A stretch of DNA of 19,933 bases from DASZHC01 sp035938215 (GCA_035938215.1 DASZHC010000199.1:1-19933), one strand, 5' to 3'. Counted from the stretch's first letter, positions 7,815 through 15,631 are shown. Made by a program: numbers and translations. The notes: generated by a model not told the origin, from the letters alone.

Positions 7815-8285
7815 ATGACGAGCTACGGTTTTCACCCGGACGCATTGGTGGAGTATGAGGAAGCTACGCGCTACTATTTGGAGCAAGCTTCCCCGATTGT
7901 CGCCGCCGCTTTCGTCGCGGCGGTCGAGTCAGCCATCCAGACAGTGCTTGCTTCGCCAATGATTTGGCGAGTCGTCGATGAGCCTGGTGTGCGCCGTTCT
8001 TTACTAAGCCGCTTCGCGACGCCGATGACGATCCCAGGTTCTCGAGCCTCATCCGGAAAGCTCTTCCGGGGATACCTTGAGTTTCGGATCACCAAGATTG
8101 CAACAAGGCATACCCGCTGGCAAATGCCAGGTCGCTACTCGACGCCTCTCCCAAGACGTGGGATGCTCTTGTCTGCGGCTTCCCGAAGAACCGCAAAAGC
8201 TTTTGAGACTTTGTTGGTGAGCCAAACAGGGCGATTTGCGTTTTGGGTGATGCTGGATTGGAGTAGATATAAACGTTGTCGTTGA
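7815..8285 (+). pseudogene. ParE/RelE-like toxin with replaced C-terminus
   Basis: Residues 1-66 follow the ParE pattern well: FHPDALVEYEEATRYYLEQA, AAAFVAAVESAIQTVLASP, WRVVDEPGVRRSLLSRF. Family members then continue with a strand pair (typically FPY.IYYR) and end near residue 95-100 with a conserved H/R-containing tail. Here that part is missing: after LLSRF (about 8015) the frame runs 90 more residues with no family character, to a stop at 8285. The sequence after the junction instead holds a C-terminus-like fragment in another frame (8012-8080). Toxins of this family act on gyrase or on ribosome-bound mRNA; without the C-terminal strand and catalytic residues this one should be inactive, which would explain why the antitoxin could also decay. 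Confidence 0.65.
8012..8080 (+). pseudogene. C-terminal scrap resembling a TPR/kinase-type protein tail
   Basis: In a frame different from the toxin, 22 codons read LRDADDDPRFSSLIRKALPG then IP and a stop at 8078-8080. The pattern LR-D-DPRF-xLIRK-xGxP is the common ending of bacterial TPR, adenylate-cyclase-like and kinase-linked proteins (for example LRSDPRFQALLRK). It begins where the ParE homology ends, so the junction near 8012-8016 joins two unrelated gene ends. Confidence 0.4.
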
Positions 8286-8353
8286 CGATCAGCGCGTACT
8301 TAGTGAGGCAAGGGCGCCATACTTGGCGGGCAGCTCGGAGATCTGCCCCATAA

Positions 8354-8479
8354 GCGCTAACTTGAGTCAGCGGATAGCCAACAAACGCGCTCCAAGGTAG
8401 GCGCGAACCGTCTCGGTTTGCACGGCTTTGAAGTGTGCAAAGCGGGGACGCTTCGCTTACTATGCGCTCAAGTTAGCGC
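8354..8479. repeat. Nested palindromic intergenic element
   Basis: The outer arms GCGCTAACTTGAG (8354-8366) and CTCAAGTTAGCGC (8467-8479) are a perfect 13-base inverted repeat. Inside them 8401-8421 and 8433-8454 form a second inverted repeat of about 21 bases with few mismatches and one bulge, around an 11-base loop (GGCTTTGAAGT). The inner stem holds TTTGCAC/GTGCAAA and GCGAA/TTCGC blocks. It carries no gene and could be a non-autonomous mobile or REP-like element. It lies 75 bases ahead of the sulfotransferase gene, so an RNA-level role is also possible. It fills most of the gap 8286-8553, where nothing else was seen. Confidence 0.6.
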
Positions 8480-8553
8480 CGCGTTTGCAATTCATCCTCG
8501 GATGCGCTCCTTTATGTGCGGCGCCCGGATTCGGTCACCGCAAGTAACAAAGA

Positions 8554-9858
8554 ATGAGCTTGTCGAACATGAAACCTGGCTCGATACGACTTTTAGCTCA
8601 ATCCACGCACAATCCTTCCCAGAACAGAGCAGCCGCCTTGGAAAGGCCAGCAGATTGGAAAGCATTCGGTGACGATATTAGCCGGAAGTTATGGGTTTTG
8701 CGCAGTGAGGTGCTTGGCGCCGAAGCGAGGCGTCGGACCCGATTAGAGAATTTTGGGGATCCGTCGATTGAACCAGCGCTCACGGTTCTTGTGAACAGCC
8801 TTGAGCATGAAGCCAACCTTCACCCCCTGGGCCGGCTCTTTATGCGGATTCATTTGCGGGAACTGCTCGAAACCCGATTGCGGCTGAATCATGCATGGAA
8901 GGAGCGGGCAGAAGCCGTGGAAGCCTCGGTAATTCAACAACCCATTTTCATTACCGGCATGCCGAGAAGCGGATCCACTTTTCTGCACGAATTGTTGGCT
9001 GAGGATCCCGAAAATCGGGTGCCTCGCGTTTGGGAGGTGATGTTTCCCGTTTCGAACGGATACGGGCCATCAGAGAAGGCCAGCGTGCGGAAAGCCGAAA
9101 ATTCCTTATGGTGGTTTCGCCGGCTCGCTCCGGGAGCGGATTCGGTATACCCGATACGCGCTTTGACGCCGCATGAGTGTGTGGCTATTCATAGCTATAC
9201 GCTACTGTCCGAAGAATTTATCTCTACCTGTCATATCCCGACCTACGAAGCTTTTTTGCATACGGCGGACCTGGGTCCGGTCTATAACTGGCAGAAGCGA
9301 TTTCTTCAACATTTGCAGATGGGCTGTTCGAAGAGGCGCTGGGTTCTCAAGTCTCCCGACCATGTCTACGGCATGGACAAACTTCTTACGGTGTTTCCTG
9401 ACGCGTTAATCGTGCAGACTCATCGCAATCCCATGGATGTGGTAAGGTCTTCAATTCAACTGAGCCGGCTCTTGGAGGGATTGTATGCCAAGCCAGGCGA
9501 CCGCGATCAACTCGGAATTCGCGAGGCGCGTAAGATTGGAGAGATGGTGGGCCACATCACCCGGTTTCGAGCTGAACGTCCCGAAGCGGCAGAACAGTTT
9601 ATCGACGTGAAATATGGCGAATTGGTGTCTGATCCATTGGCGGTCGTGCAGCGCATCTACGAGCGACTCGACATACGGCTGACGGGGCAAACCGTTGAAC
9701 GAATGCGCCGGCTGGCTTCGAATCGTTCGCGCTATCGAAGATCGCGGCTCAAGCCCGACAGTTACAGATCTCGGACCTACGGTGAGTCTAACATTCATCA
9801 ATTTCAGGATTATTGTTCTCGATTCGGGATTTCCTGTCCAAACAGTGAACCGAGATAA
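8554..9858 (+). CDS. PAPS-dependent sulfotransferase family protein
   Basis: 434 residues from ATG 8554; no strong ribosome site precedes it. The PAPS 5'-phosphosulfate loop is FITGMPRSGSTFLHELL (132-148), the signature of the Sulfotransferase_3 type. The 3'-phosphate site is THRNPMDVVRSSIQL (289-303), with the expected Arg and Ser. Between them RWVLKSPDHVYGMDKLLTVF (262-281) matches the conserved WVLKSP.H segment. The first 125 residues are helical and typical of the long bacterial members of this group. The family moves sulfate from PAPS to a hydroxyl or amine; the acceptor (glycan, lipid or small molecule) cannot be inferred. No PAPS synthesis genes are nearby. It converges on lptD with 35 bases between stops. 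Confidence 0.9.
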   Translation: MSLSNMKPGSIRLLAQSTHNPSQNRAAALERPADWKAFGDDISRKLWVLRSEVLGAEARRRTRLENFGDPSIEPALTVLVNSLEHEANLHPLGRLFMRIHLRELLETRLRLNHAWKERAEAVEASVIQQPIFITGMPRSGSTFLHELLAEDPENRVPRVWEVMFPVSNGYGPSEKASVRKAENSLWWFRRLAPGADSVYPIRALTPHECVAIHSYTLLSEEFISTCHIPTYEAFLHTADLGPVYNWQKRFLQHLQMGCSKRRWVLKSPDHVYGMDKLLTVFPDALIVQTHRNPMDVVRSSIQLSRLLEGLYAKPGDRDQLGIREARKIGEMVGHITRFRAERPEAAEQFIDVKYGELVSDPLAVVQRIYERLDIRLTGQTVERMRRLASNRSRYRRSRLKPDSYRSRTYGESNIHQFQDYCSRFGISCPNSEPR

Positions 9859-9893
9859 CTTTAATGAGTGCATTTTGAAGAGGCGATAAATCG

Positions 9894-12350
9894 CTATTGT
9901 CCAAATGCGCTTCCGACGTTCAGACTTAGCGGGAAACCAAACCGGGGCAGATCTTTGAGCGTGAAGGAGAGAACGACGGCAACGCTCTGTTTGCCCGATC
10001 CATTGTTCCTGATATTCAATCCAAGAGCAGCGACCCAACTGCTCAAGTCACGATGGATCGCATAGGTTTGCTGATTCAACAGGCCTGTCTTGAATGCGTA
10101 GTCTTCGAATATGCTGAAACCCCAGTTGTCATTAAGGCGCAGGTAACTGTAAAAAGATACCTCGCTGACATCTTGTAAGAAAGGGTTGCTTTGCAGGTAT
10201 TGATACCCGATCCGCACCTCGATATTGGAATTTACAAGCCAATCCGCAGAGGTGTTGATCTCCCAAAAACCCTTGTTCAAAAGCGGAATTTGGGAGTCAA
10301 CTGCGAGATAAAGCCAGGGAACCGGTTGTAGTCGCACCTTGTTGAAAACGTTTGAAAAAAGCTGCTTTGATGGTGCCAATGGATTCGTGCGCGAGACGGA
10401 CAGGACTGATGGCGGAATTACCTGCGCGAGCGGATTATCAAAGTTGACGTCGAAATAACTGTCAATGTCGAGCCAGTTGATTGTCGAATTGTCCCGGCGA
10501 GTCTGAAGCCTATTCCTCACGCCGAGCCGCAAGATGGTCCATCGATCGATCGAGTCCGTTGACACAAACTCCGGAAAGTTGATCGCCTGCAGTTGCGTGC
10601 TCGGGATGTATTGGTCAAAGGGTAGGATATCAGACGAGCGAACCGTTGGTTCGGAAACCCAGGAGAAATCGGCGTATGGCTGGATGACGTGGCGAAGTCC
10701 GTCCAGGCCAAGCCAACGTTGTTGCACGCCTTCGAAAGCTCTGGATAACTTGAAGGAAGCCTCCACGCCCGCATTAAGCGTAAACCTGCCCCGCGCTCCG
10801 TGTTCCGTAAGCAGTCCGTGAGGCAGCGGGTTACTGATAGTAGATTCAACGAACGTTCCGGTGCGATCGTAATAGGTTCCTCGGAATCCGACGTTCGGGA
10901 CCACCGATAAAAACCCGAAATAAGTATGGGGATACAGAAATTGGTGAAACGAATCGATGCGAAAATTCATGTAGTCCGGGTTGAGCGCACCGTTCTGGAT
11001 ATCGAGGTTCTGGATGCCGGTAGGCGATTCAAATGCCCGATGCAGGGAAGCGAAGCTTGTTGTCGCCTCATAGAAGATCGGTCCGTTGAACAACGGCGTC
11101 CTCGCAACTTCCCAGCTTAAGTCCGGGAGCCGCTCAACTGTTTCCTGGAAGTTATTTACTTGAGGGCGAGTGAGAGCTGTCAACGTGTATGCTTCGCCGC
11201 GTTTTCCGAGTTCGGTATAGGTATCCGGTTGTGGATCGTAGCTGAACAGGCCGGGATAAAAATCCTGCAGGAAATATCGGTCGCTCAGCTTGTTGAAATC
11301 GACGATTGCCGATATATCACTGGTGATGTACGTCCTCGATTGATACAGGAGCCGGTATCTTCCAGCAGTGATTGGTGCCCGACCCAACGCGGTTTCGTTG
11401 ATGTTGGGATTGAGATCGTTCATGCCGTAGATTTGTACTCGGCCCCAATACCGCTGATCACCGCCGGAACTGTAGTTCACATTCAAACCCAGTGCCGGTC
11501 CACGCGTGCTTCGCAGATCGAGTTCGACTGTGCCGCTCACATTTTTCACGATTGGAAACGTAATCGACGTATTTAAATACGCGCCCCAGGTTGAGTTGTA
11601 ACCAGGTTCAAGATTGTAGCTGAATTGGCTATTCAGGGACTGGTAGATGTAGGGAAACCAGAAAACGGGTGTTTGTCCGAGAAATAAAGTTACGTTGGAG
11701 AGGATGATTCTATCGTTTGCATAAATTCGCATTCGCCTGGCACGTAACTGGTAATCCGGCTTTGACGAATCGCTGGTCGTAATAAAACCGTTTAAGATCG
11801 TGTATTGGTTCTCGGTGAACGACAGCAAATCGTCACCCAGCACCTGGAACGGCTGTTTCGGCCCCGCGAAATCAGTCATTTTCAGCTCTTTGGTCTGGGT
11901 ATTGTATATGGCTCGATCTGCCGTGAATGCGTATCTAGCCCGATAAAACCGGACATTGCCCTTCAGCAAAATGTCATGGGAGTCCGGGTTGTACTCGGCA
12001 TGGTCGCAATACATTGTGACATCACCGATGCGGATGACGACATCGGTGTCTGCCAGAGCGACACCGCCCGAATAATAGGTGTTTACGGCATTGATCTCGA
12101 GAGGAATTTGGCCGCCCTTCACACCGACCTCGGGAGGCAGCAACGGTCCGAACTCGGAGGGCTTTTGTTCCCGGGCAGATTGAGGAAGCGGGGCTGTCAA
12201 GGGTGGGGTCGGTGTCGGTGCGGGTGTTGGTTGGGCAATCAGACTCGGCAGAAAGACCAGGAAATACAGACCTAGTGCGCCAAGTCCGAGCCTCGTATAG
12301 CTGCGCCGTTGCAGAGTTGGCGATTTTGGAAGGCGCGAGCCAAGGCCCAT
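9894..12350 (-). CDS. lptD: LPS-assembly protein LptD (OstA/Imp)
   Basis: 818 residues from ATG 12350, near the usual 750-850. LptD is the outer-membrane beta-barrel that, with LptE, places LPS in the outer leaflet. Residues 19-40 form a signal peptide (LGLGALGLYFLVFLPSLIAQ), followed by a Pro/Thr linker. About 88-180 is the LptA-like jellyroll (GDVTMYCDHAEYNPDSHDIL, GNVRFYRARYAFTADRAIYN, LKMTDF). The LFLGQTPVFWFPYIY hinge then leads into a long barrel rich in aromatic, alternating strands that ends in SLNVGSAFGQ. Only one cysteine is present (C115), whereas E. coli LptD needs two disulfides. The frame stays open upstream to 12506, but that stretch is Arg-rich and would bury the signal peptide. 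It is the last gene of the lpxA-3D-galE-lptD set. Confidence 0.9.
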   Translation of the reverse strand: MGLGSRLPKSPTLQRRSYTRLGLGALGLYFLVFLPSLIAQPTPAPTPTPPLTAPLPQSAREQKPSEFGPLLPPEVGVKGGQIPLEINAVNTYYSGGVALADTDVVIRIGDVTMYCDHAEYNPDSHDILLKGNVRFYRARYAFTADRAIYNTQTKELKMTDFAGPKQPFQVLGDDLLSFTENQYTILNGFITTSDSSKPDYQLRARRMRIYANDRIILSNVTLFLGQTPVFWFPYIYQSLNSQFSYNLEPGYNSTWGAYLNTSITFPIVKNVSGTVELDLRSTRGPALGLNVNYSSGGDQRYWGRVQIYGMNDLNPNINETALGRAPITAGRYRLLYQSRTYITSDISAIVDFNKLSDRYFLQDFYPGLFSYDPQPDTYTELGKRGEAYTLTALTRPQVNNFQETVERLPDLSWEVARTPLFNGPIFYEATTSFASLHRAFESPTGIQNLDIQNGALNPDYMNFRIDSFHQFLYPHTYFGFLSVVPNVGFRGTYYDRTGTFVESTISNPLPHGLLTEHGARGRFTLNAGVEASFKLSRAFEGVQQRWLGLDGLRHVIQPYADFSWVSEPTVRSSDILPFDQYIPSTQLQAINFPEFVSTDSIDRWTILRLGVRNRLQTRRDNSTINWLDIDSYFDVNFDNPLAQVIPPSVLSVSRTNPLAPSKQLFSNVFNKVRLQPVPWLYLAVDSQIPLLNKGFWEINTSADWLVNSNIEVRIGYQYLQSNPFLQDVSEVSFYSYLRLNDNWGFSIFEDYAFKTGLLNQQTYAIHRDLSSWVAALGLNIRNNGSGKQSVAVVLSFTLKDLPRFGFPLSLNVGSAFGQ

Positions 12351-12814
12351 CCTGTCCCATCTTTGCCTCTTGCTTGTATGGTTTTTCCGCAGTCGGCGCA
12401 AAAATGGGGCGGCATGCGCCCTCCTCGCGCCTTGCCCGCGGCTCATTTTGAGCTCAACGCCACTATACCAACCTCGGACTTGGTGCACTAGTAGCCGTAG
12501 CCTCATGACAGATGGTTGACCAGATTAGACGAGACAAAAGCCAACATCTGGCGCTATGAAAAGCAAGGAAAAATGCCTCGCTTTCAAGCTGTCGGCGGTG
12601 TGGCTTGTGGATTCACCGGGCAGCGTATCGCGTCTCCGCAAGGAATGTTTTTCCGTGGACAGGACAGTGCACTAGCCAGTGTCCACAAATGCCTGCAGCT
12701 CTGTTACTTGTGCAAGGAACTTGAAATAGATCCGCGCGATACGCAACCCACGGTCACAGCAGATCCCGAGTTGCTCGCCGATAAGGGCCATTTTCGCCGA
12801 TGTTCTTTATTAAT

Positions 12815-12904
12815 GGGAGGGACGGCCTCCGTGCCGTCCGACTAATTATTTTCAGTTCGAGTAGGCAGGAGAAAAAATGGGACGGCACGGAGACCGTCCC
12901 TCCC
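12815..12904. repeat. REP-like palindromic doublet
   Basis: 12815-12839 and 12880-12904 are inverted copies of one 25-base unit, agreeing at 24 positions. Each copy is itself a hairpin (GGACGGC ... GCCGTCC). Two hairpin units facing each other over a 40-base spacer is the layout of REP/BIME elements. It sits after the galE stop and ahead of lptD, both on the minus strand. No REP-associated transposase gene is in the window. Confidence 0.75.
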
Positions 12905-12936
12905 TAGAAATGAACAAATTCACCGTCACGTGAGTT

Positions 12937-12961
12937 TCTCTCCTCTCTCCTCTCTCCTCTC
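12937..12961. repeat. Short tandem repeat, 7-base unit
   Basis: TCTCTCC is repeated three full times plus four bases (12937-12961), about 30 bases past the galE stop. Polypyrimidine on the plus strand, purine-rich in the lptD-sense strand. Copy number may vary between strains. Confidence 0.8.
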
Positions 12962-12991
12962 GTGATCGAGTTCGACCACGCGGACGAGAAC

Positions 12992-13963
12992 TTAGTCCTG
13001 ATAACCGGCAGGATGCGCACTGTGCCACCGCCACGCACTCTCGACGATCGCTTCAATATTTTCGAATTGAGGTTTCCATCCGAGGGACTGCCTCGCTTTT
13101 TCGGAAGAAGCAATCAGGCGGGCAGGATCGCCCGCGCGCCTAGGTTTTTCGATCGTGGGAATCGCATGCCCGGTGACCTTTCTGCACGCGTTGATTACTT
13201 CTCGAACGGAAGTGCCACCTCCCGTGCCGAGATTGTAAAAGCCACTCTTGCCCGTCGACAGCGCTAGAATATGAGCGGACGCCAGGTCGCGAACGTGGAT
13301 GTAGTCTCTGACGCAGGTTCCATCCGGGGTCGGCAAATCTGTCCCGTAGATCTCGGCATTCGGCCGATGCCCGAGCGCAACCTGCAGGACCCGCGGAATC
13401 AAGTGCGTTTCGGTTCGATGATGCTCCCCGTATTTCTCAGAGGCGCCGGCAACATTAAAATAGCGGAGCGCAACGAACGCTAGCCCATGTACCTGATCAA
13501 ACCAGCGCAAAATTTTTTCGAACATGAGCTTCGATTCCCCGTACGGATTGATCGGATTCTGAGGCGTATCTTCATCGATCGGCACCCGATCCGGTGTCCC
13601 GAACGTTGCACAGGTCGAAGAAAATACGAGGCGGCGGACGCCGTTTTCGACCATGGCATTCAACAGGTTGAGTCCTCCGCACACGTTGTTGTGGAAATAC
13701 TTGTACGGGTTTTGCATCGACTCAGCAACGAGCGCGTTTGCCGCGAAATGCATGACCGCATCCGGTTCCGACGTGTCGATCGCGAGCGAAATGGACTTCG
13801 AATCGTTGAGATCGCCTTGAATGAACGTTGCGCTTGGGTCGATAGCTAGTCGGTGACCTTCCGACAAATTGTCGAACACAATGACCTCATCCCCTCTTTG
13901 GAGAAGCTCTTCAACGCAGATGCTTCCGACATAGCCCGCGCCGCCTGTAACGAAAATCTTCAC
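12992..13963 (-). CDS. galE: UDP-glucose 4-epimerase
   Basis: 323 residues from GTG 13963, normal for GalE (about 330). The extended short-chain dehydrogenase fold is clear: GGAGYVGS (7-14) binds NAD, DNLSEGHRLAI (31-41) is the second-strand signature, SST (115-117) and YGESK (141-145) give the catalytic Ser/Thr, Tyr and Lys. ALRYFNVAGA and the C-terminal RAGDPARLIAS and LGWKPQF blocks bind the sugar nucleotide. It interconverts UDP-glucose and UDP-galactose in the cytoplasm for surface glycans and galactose use. The upstream gene's TGA (13969-13967) is directly followed by TTG GTG, so translation is probably coupled; GTG gives the usual MKIFVTGG start, TTG would add one residue. Confidence 0.95.
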   Translation of the reverse strand: MKIFVTGGAGYVGSICVEELLQRGDEVIVFDNLSEGHRLAIDPSATFIQGDLNDSKSISLAIDTSEPDAVMHFAANALVAESMQNPYKYFHNNVCGGLNLLNAMVENGVRRLVFSSTCATFGTPDRVPIDEDTPQNPINPYGESKLMFEKILRWFDQVHGLAFVALRYFNVAGASEKYGEHHRTETHLIPRVLQVALGHRPNAEIYGTDLPTPDGTCVRDYIHVRDLASAHILALSTGKSGFYNLGTGGGTSVREVINACRKVTGHAIPTIEKPRRAGDPARLIASSEKARQSLGWKPQFENIEAIVESAWRWHSAHPAGYQD

Positions 13964-13966
13964 CAA

Positions 13967-14479
13967 TCACAACCTGTGGTCGACCTTCTTTTCGATGGCT
14001 TCAACCATTCGTCTGACGCATCGAAGCCTTTGCCGCGTTTTCAGAACCTTCAGGCTGATAATATATGAGCCCTGTTCAAGCACCTCAATGGTGACTTTGC
14101 GCGTGCCCCATTGATTCATTTGGCGAATCGATGGCATGTACAGATCGATCGTATCAGTACCGACCAAAGCGGAACCGTAATCATCAACTACGTAAACTTT
14201 ATTATTCTCAACAATCCGGAACTTTGTTCCGACGGGAAATTGGGACCAATCCGCTGCGGCGCTATTGATCTCTCCCGATTCGAGATGGGAACCGACTGCG
14301 TTTTTCACTCCCCATCTGCGATGGGTGAATTCTGAATCCGTATACGCGGTGGTCCGAATTGATTTCCATTCGCAGACCTTGTCTTTCGCAAGACCAGAGG
14401 CGATTTTCTCCGCGTTTTCTGCGCAACCCCCACAAAGGAGCGTTAGCCCAAATGCCAGGGGTCGAAAGGCTTTGGTCAT
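13967..14479 (-). CDS. 3D-domain lipoprotein
   Basis: 170 residues from ATG 14479. A hydrophobic leader (LAFGLTLL) ends in CGGC-AEN, a loose lipobox with C19 as the likely lipidated residue, so the product is probably an envelope lipoprotein. Residues 75-117 carry the 3D domain: ADWSQFPVGTKFRI, then VYVVDDYGSALVGTDTIDLY, with the three aspartates (D100, D109, D112) that name it. This small double-psi-barrel fold is shared with MltA-type lytic transglycosylases and some cell-wall hydrolases; a peptidoglycan role is likely but unproven here. The C-terminus is basic and helical. A longer frame up to 14734 overlaps lpxA and lacks sense. It overlaps or abuts galE and lies downstream of lpxA across a repeat. 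Confidence 0.82.
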   Translation of the reverse strand: MTKAFRPLAFGLTLLCGGCAENAEKIASGLAKDKVCEWKSIRTTAYTDSEFTHRRWGVKNAVGSHLESGEINSAAADWSQFPVGTKFRIVENNKVYVVDDYGSALVGTDTIDLYMPSIRQMNQWGTRKVTIEVLEQGSYIISLKVLKTRQRLRCVRRMVEAIEKKVDHRL

Positions 14480-14560
14480 TAAGGTGCCGTATCTAGACGA
14501 CTTGCGCCGGATGATCAAATGAAAAAAACGTGCCCAGGGTAGCGAGGCGGGCGTTTGGAT

Positions 14561-14645
14561 AGCGAGGCCGCTTCGCCCAATCGAGGCTTCTCCCAACGCG
14601 ACCTTGAGATGCTTACATCTCGCCGGTCTGAGACGCGGCCTCGCT
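14561..14645. repeat. Palindromic element between lpxA and the 3D gene
   Basis: AGCGAGGCCGC (14561-14571) and GCGGCCTCGCT (14635-14645) are a perfect 11-base inverted pair. Between them GAGATG-CTTA-CATCTC (14606-14621) is a perfect 6-base stem with a 4-base loop. The right arm region matches 3180-3199. It ends seven bases from the lpxA stop and could end that transcript or be a small dispersed element. Confidence 0.65.
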
Positions 14646-14651
14646 CGATAA

Positions 14652-15467
14652 TCACTCTTCTTCGGTGGCAGCTGCTTCGCTCCTGACCTCTTTCCAGCGT
14701 ACCATCGGACAGATACCTCGCTTCGATGTCGCAACGAAGTTCCAGAATGTCATTGTTTCCGGCGGCCAGGTCCGTGTTGCGGCTTCTTCCAACGCCTGCT
14801 TCGAGTTCAGTCCCCGCCGGTAAAGCAACGCGAATGCGCTCTTCACTTCGTTGCGCAGAGAGGGACTGAATCCCGCCCGCCGCAGTCCAATAACATTGAT
14901 CGCGGCGATGCTATTCTTGCCGACCGCGATTGAGAAAGGAGGGACATCTTTTCCAACTGCGGTGAGTCCCTGCAGAAGTGAAACCGCTCCGATCCGCGTG
15001 AATTGATGGACGACACTTCCGCCGCCGATAAAAACCCTGTTGTGAATTTCTGCGTAACCGCCAAGCAATACGTTGTTAGCCAAGATGACCTGGTCAGCGA
15101 CCCGAGCATTATGCCCGAGGTGTGCGCCGACCATGAACAGATTATTTGAACCGACAACCGTATTGGAACCATCCTTCGTGCCCCTATGGATTGTGCAGTA
15201 CTCGCGAATCACGTTGTTATCCCCGATCTCGACCCCCGAAGAGGCATTCGGATCGAAGCTCAGATCCTGCGGAAAGGATCCGATGATTGCTCCGTAACCG
15301 ACGCAATTGTGTTTTCCAATGCGAACGGAACCGGTGATCACGGCGTGCCCTTGAATCTCTGTGTCGGGACCGATCAGGACGGGCCCAACAATCAGGGCAT
15401 AAGGTCCGACGGTCACATCTGAGTCGAGTTGCGCCTTTGGATCGATAGTGGCAGTGGGATGAATCAT
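14652..15467 (-). CDS. lpxA: Acyl-[ACP]-UDP-N-acetylglucosamine O-acyltransferase
   Basis: 271 residues (E. coli LpxA has 262), starting with MIHPTATIDPKAQLDSDVTV, the usual LpxA opening. Hexapeptide repeats build the left-handed beta helix up to about residue 190, followed by a helical C-terminus (FSPSLRNEVKSAFALLYRRG). The catalytic base corresponds to H119 in AHLGHN (E. coli H125); H116 matches H122 and VVHQF matches the third His. Where E. coli has AGHV, this protein has GGYA, so one of the conserved histidines is Tyr138. The enzyme transfers a hydroxyacyl chain to UDP-GlcNAc, the first step of lipid A, in the cytoplasm. lpxC, lpxD and fabZ are not next to it here. The C-terminal tail (about 20 residues, Glu-rich end) is longer than usual. 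Confidence 0.94.
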   Translation of the reverse strand: MIHPTATIDPKAQLDSDVTVGPYALIVGPVLIGPDTEIQGHAVITGSVRIGKHNCVGYGAIIGSFPQDLSFDPNASSGVEIGDNNVIREYCTIHRGTKDGSNTVVGSNNLFMVGAHLGHNARVADQVILANNVLLGGYAEIHNRVFIGGGSVVHQFTRIGAVSLLQGLTAVGKDVPPFSIAVGKNSIAAINVIGLRRAGFSPSLRNEVKSAFALLYRRGLNSKQALEEAATRTWPPETMTFWNFVATSKRGICPMVRWKEVRSEAAATEEE

Positions 15468-15631
15468 CCCGAATATTAAGCAGAAAAGCGACGTCCCTTG
15501 TCTATCTTAACCTCCGGATCCCTGGTGTACACGGCAGCATGCGGGCCGCCTGTTCAGGTAGAAGGTGACGAACCAGGCCGACGGTAAAAGAGCGCGCAAC
15601 GGGTGCCGTCCAATGGATCGCGAGACTGAAG

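Larger units (their letters stand above)
12351..12991. other. Repeat-bearing gap between lptD and galE
   Basis: 641 bases without a convincing gene. It holds the palindromic doublet at 12815-12904 and the TCTCTCC tandem run at 12937-12961. A plus-strand frame of 109 codons (12516-12845) begins with TTG, has no ribosome site or family character and ends inside the repeat; I take it as chance. A 47-codon minus-strand frame at 12415-12272 with AGGAGG upstream overlaps the lptD start and is discussed as a finding. Confidence 0.5.

Noticed and set aside
12516..12845. 109-codon plus-strand frame between lptD and galE
   Set aside because: TTG start, no ribosome site, no recognisable domain, and the end lies in the REP-like repeat.
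13967..14734. Long form of the 3D-domain protein starting at 14734
   Set aside because: It would overlap the lpxA 3' end and a palindromic repeat and would bury the lipoprotein leader that begins at 14479.
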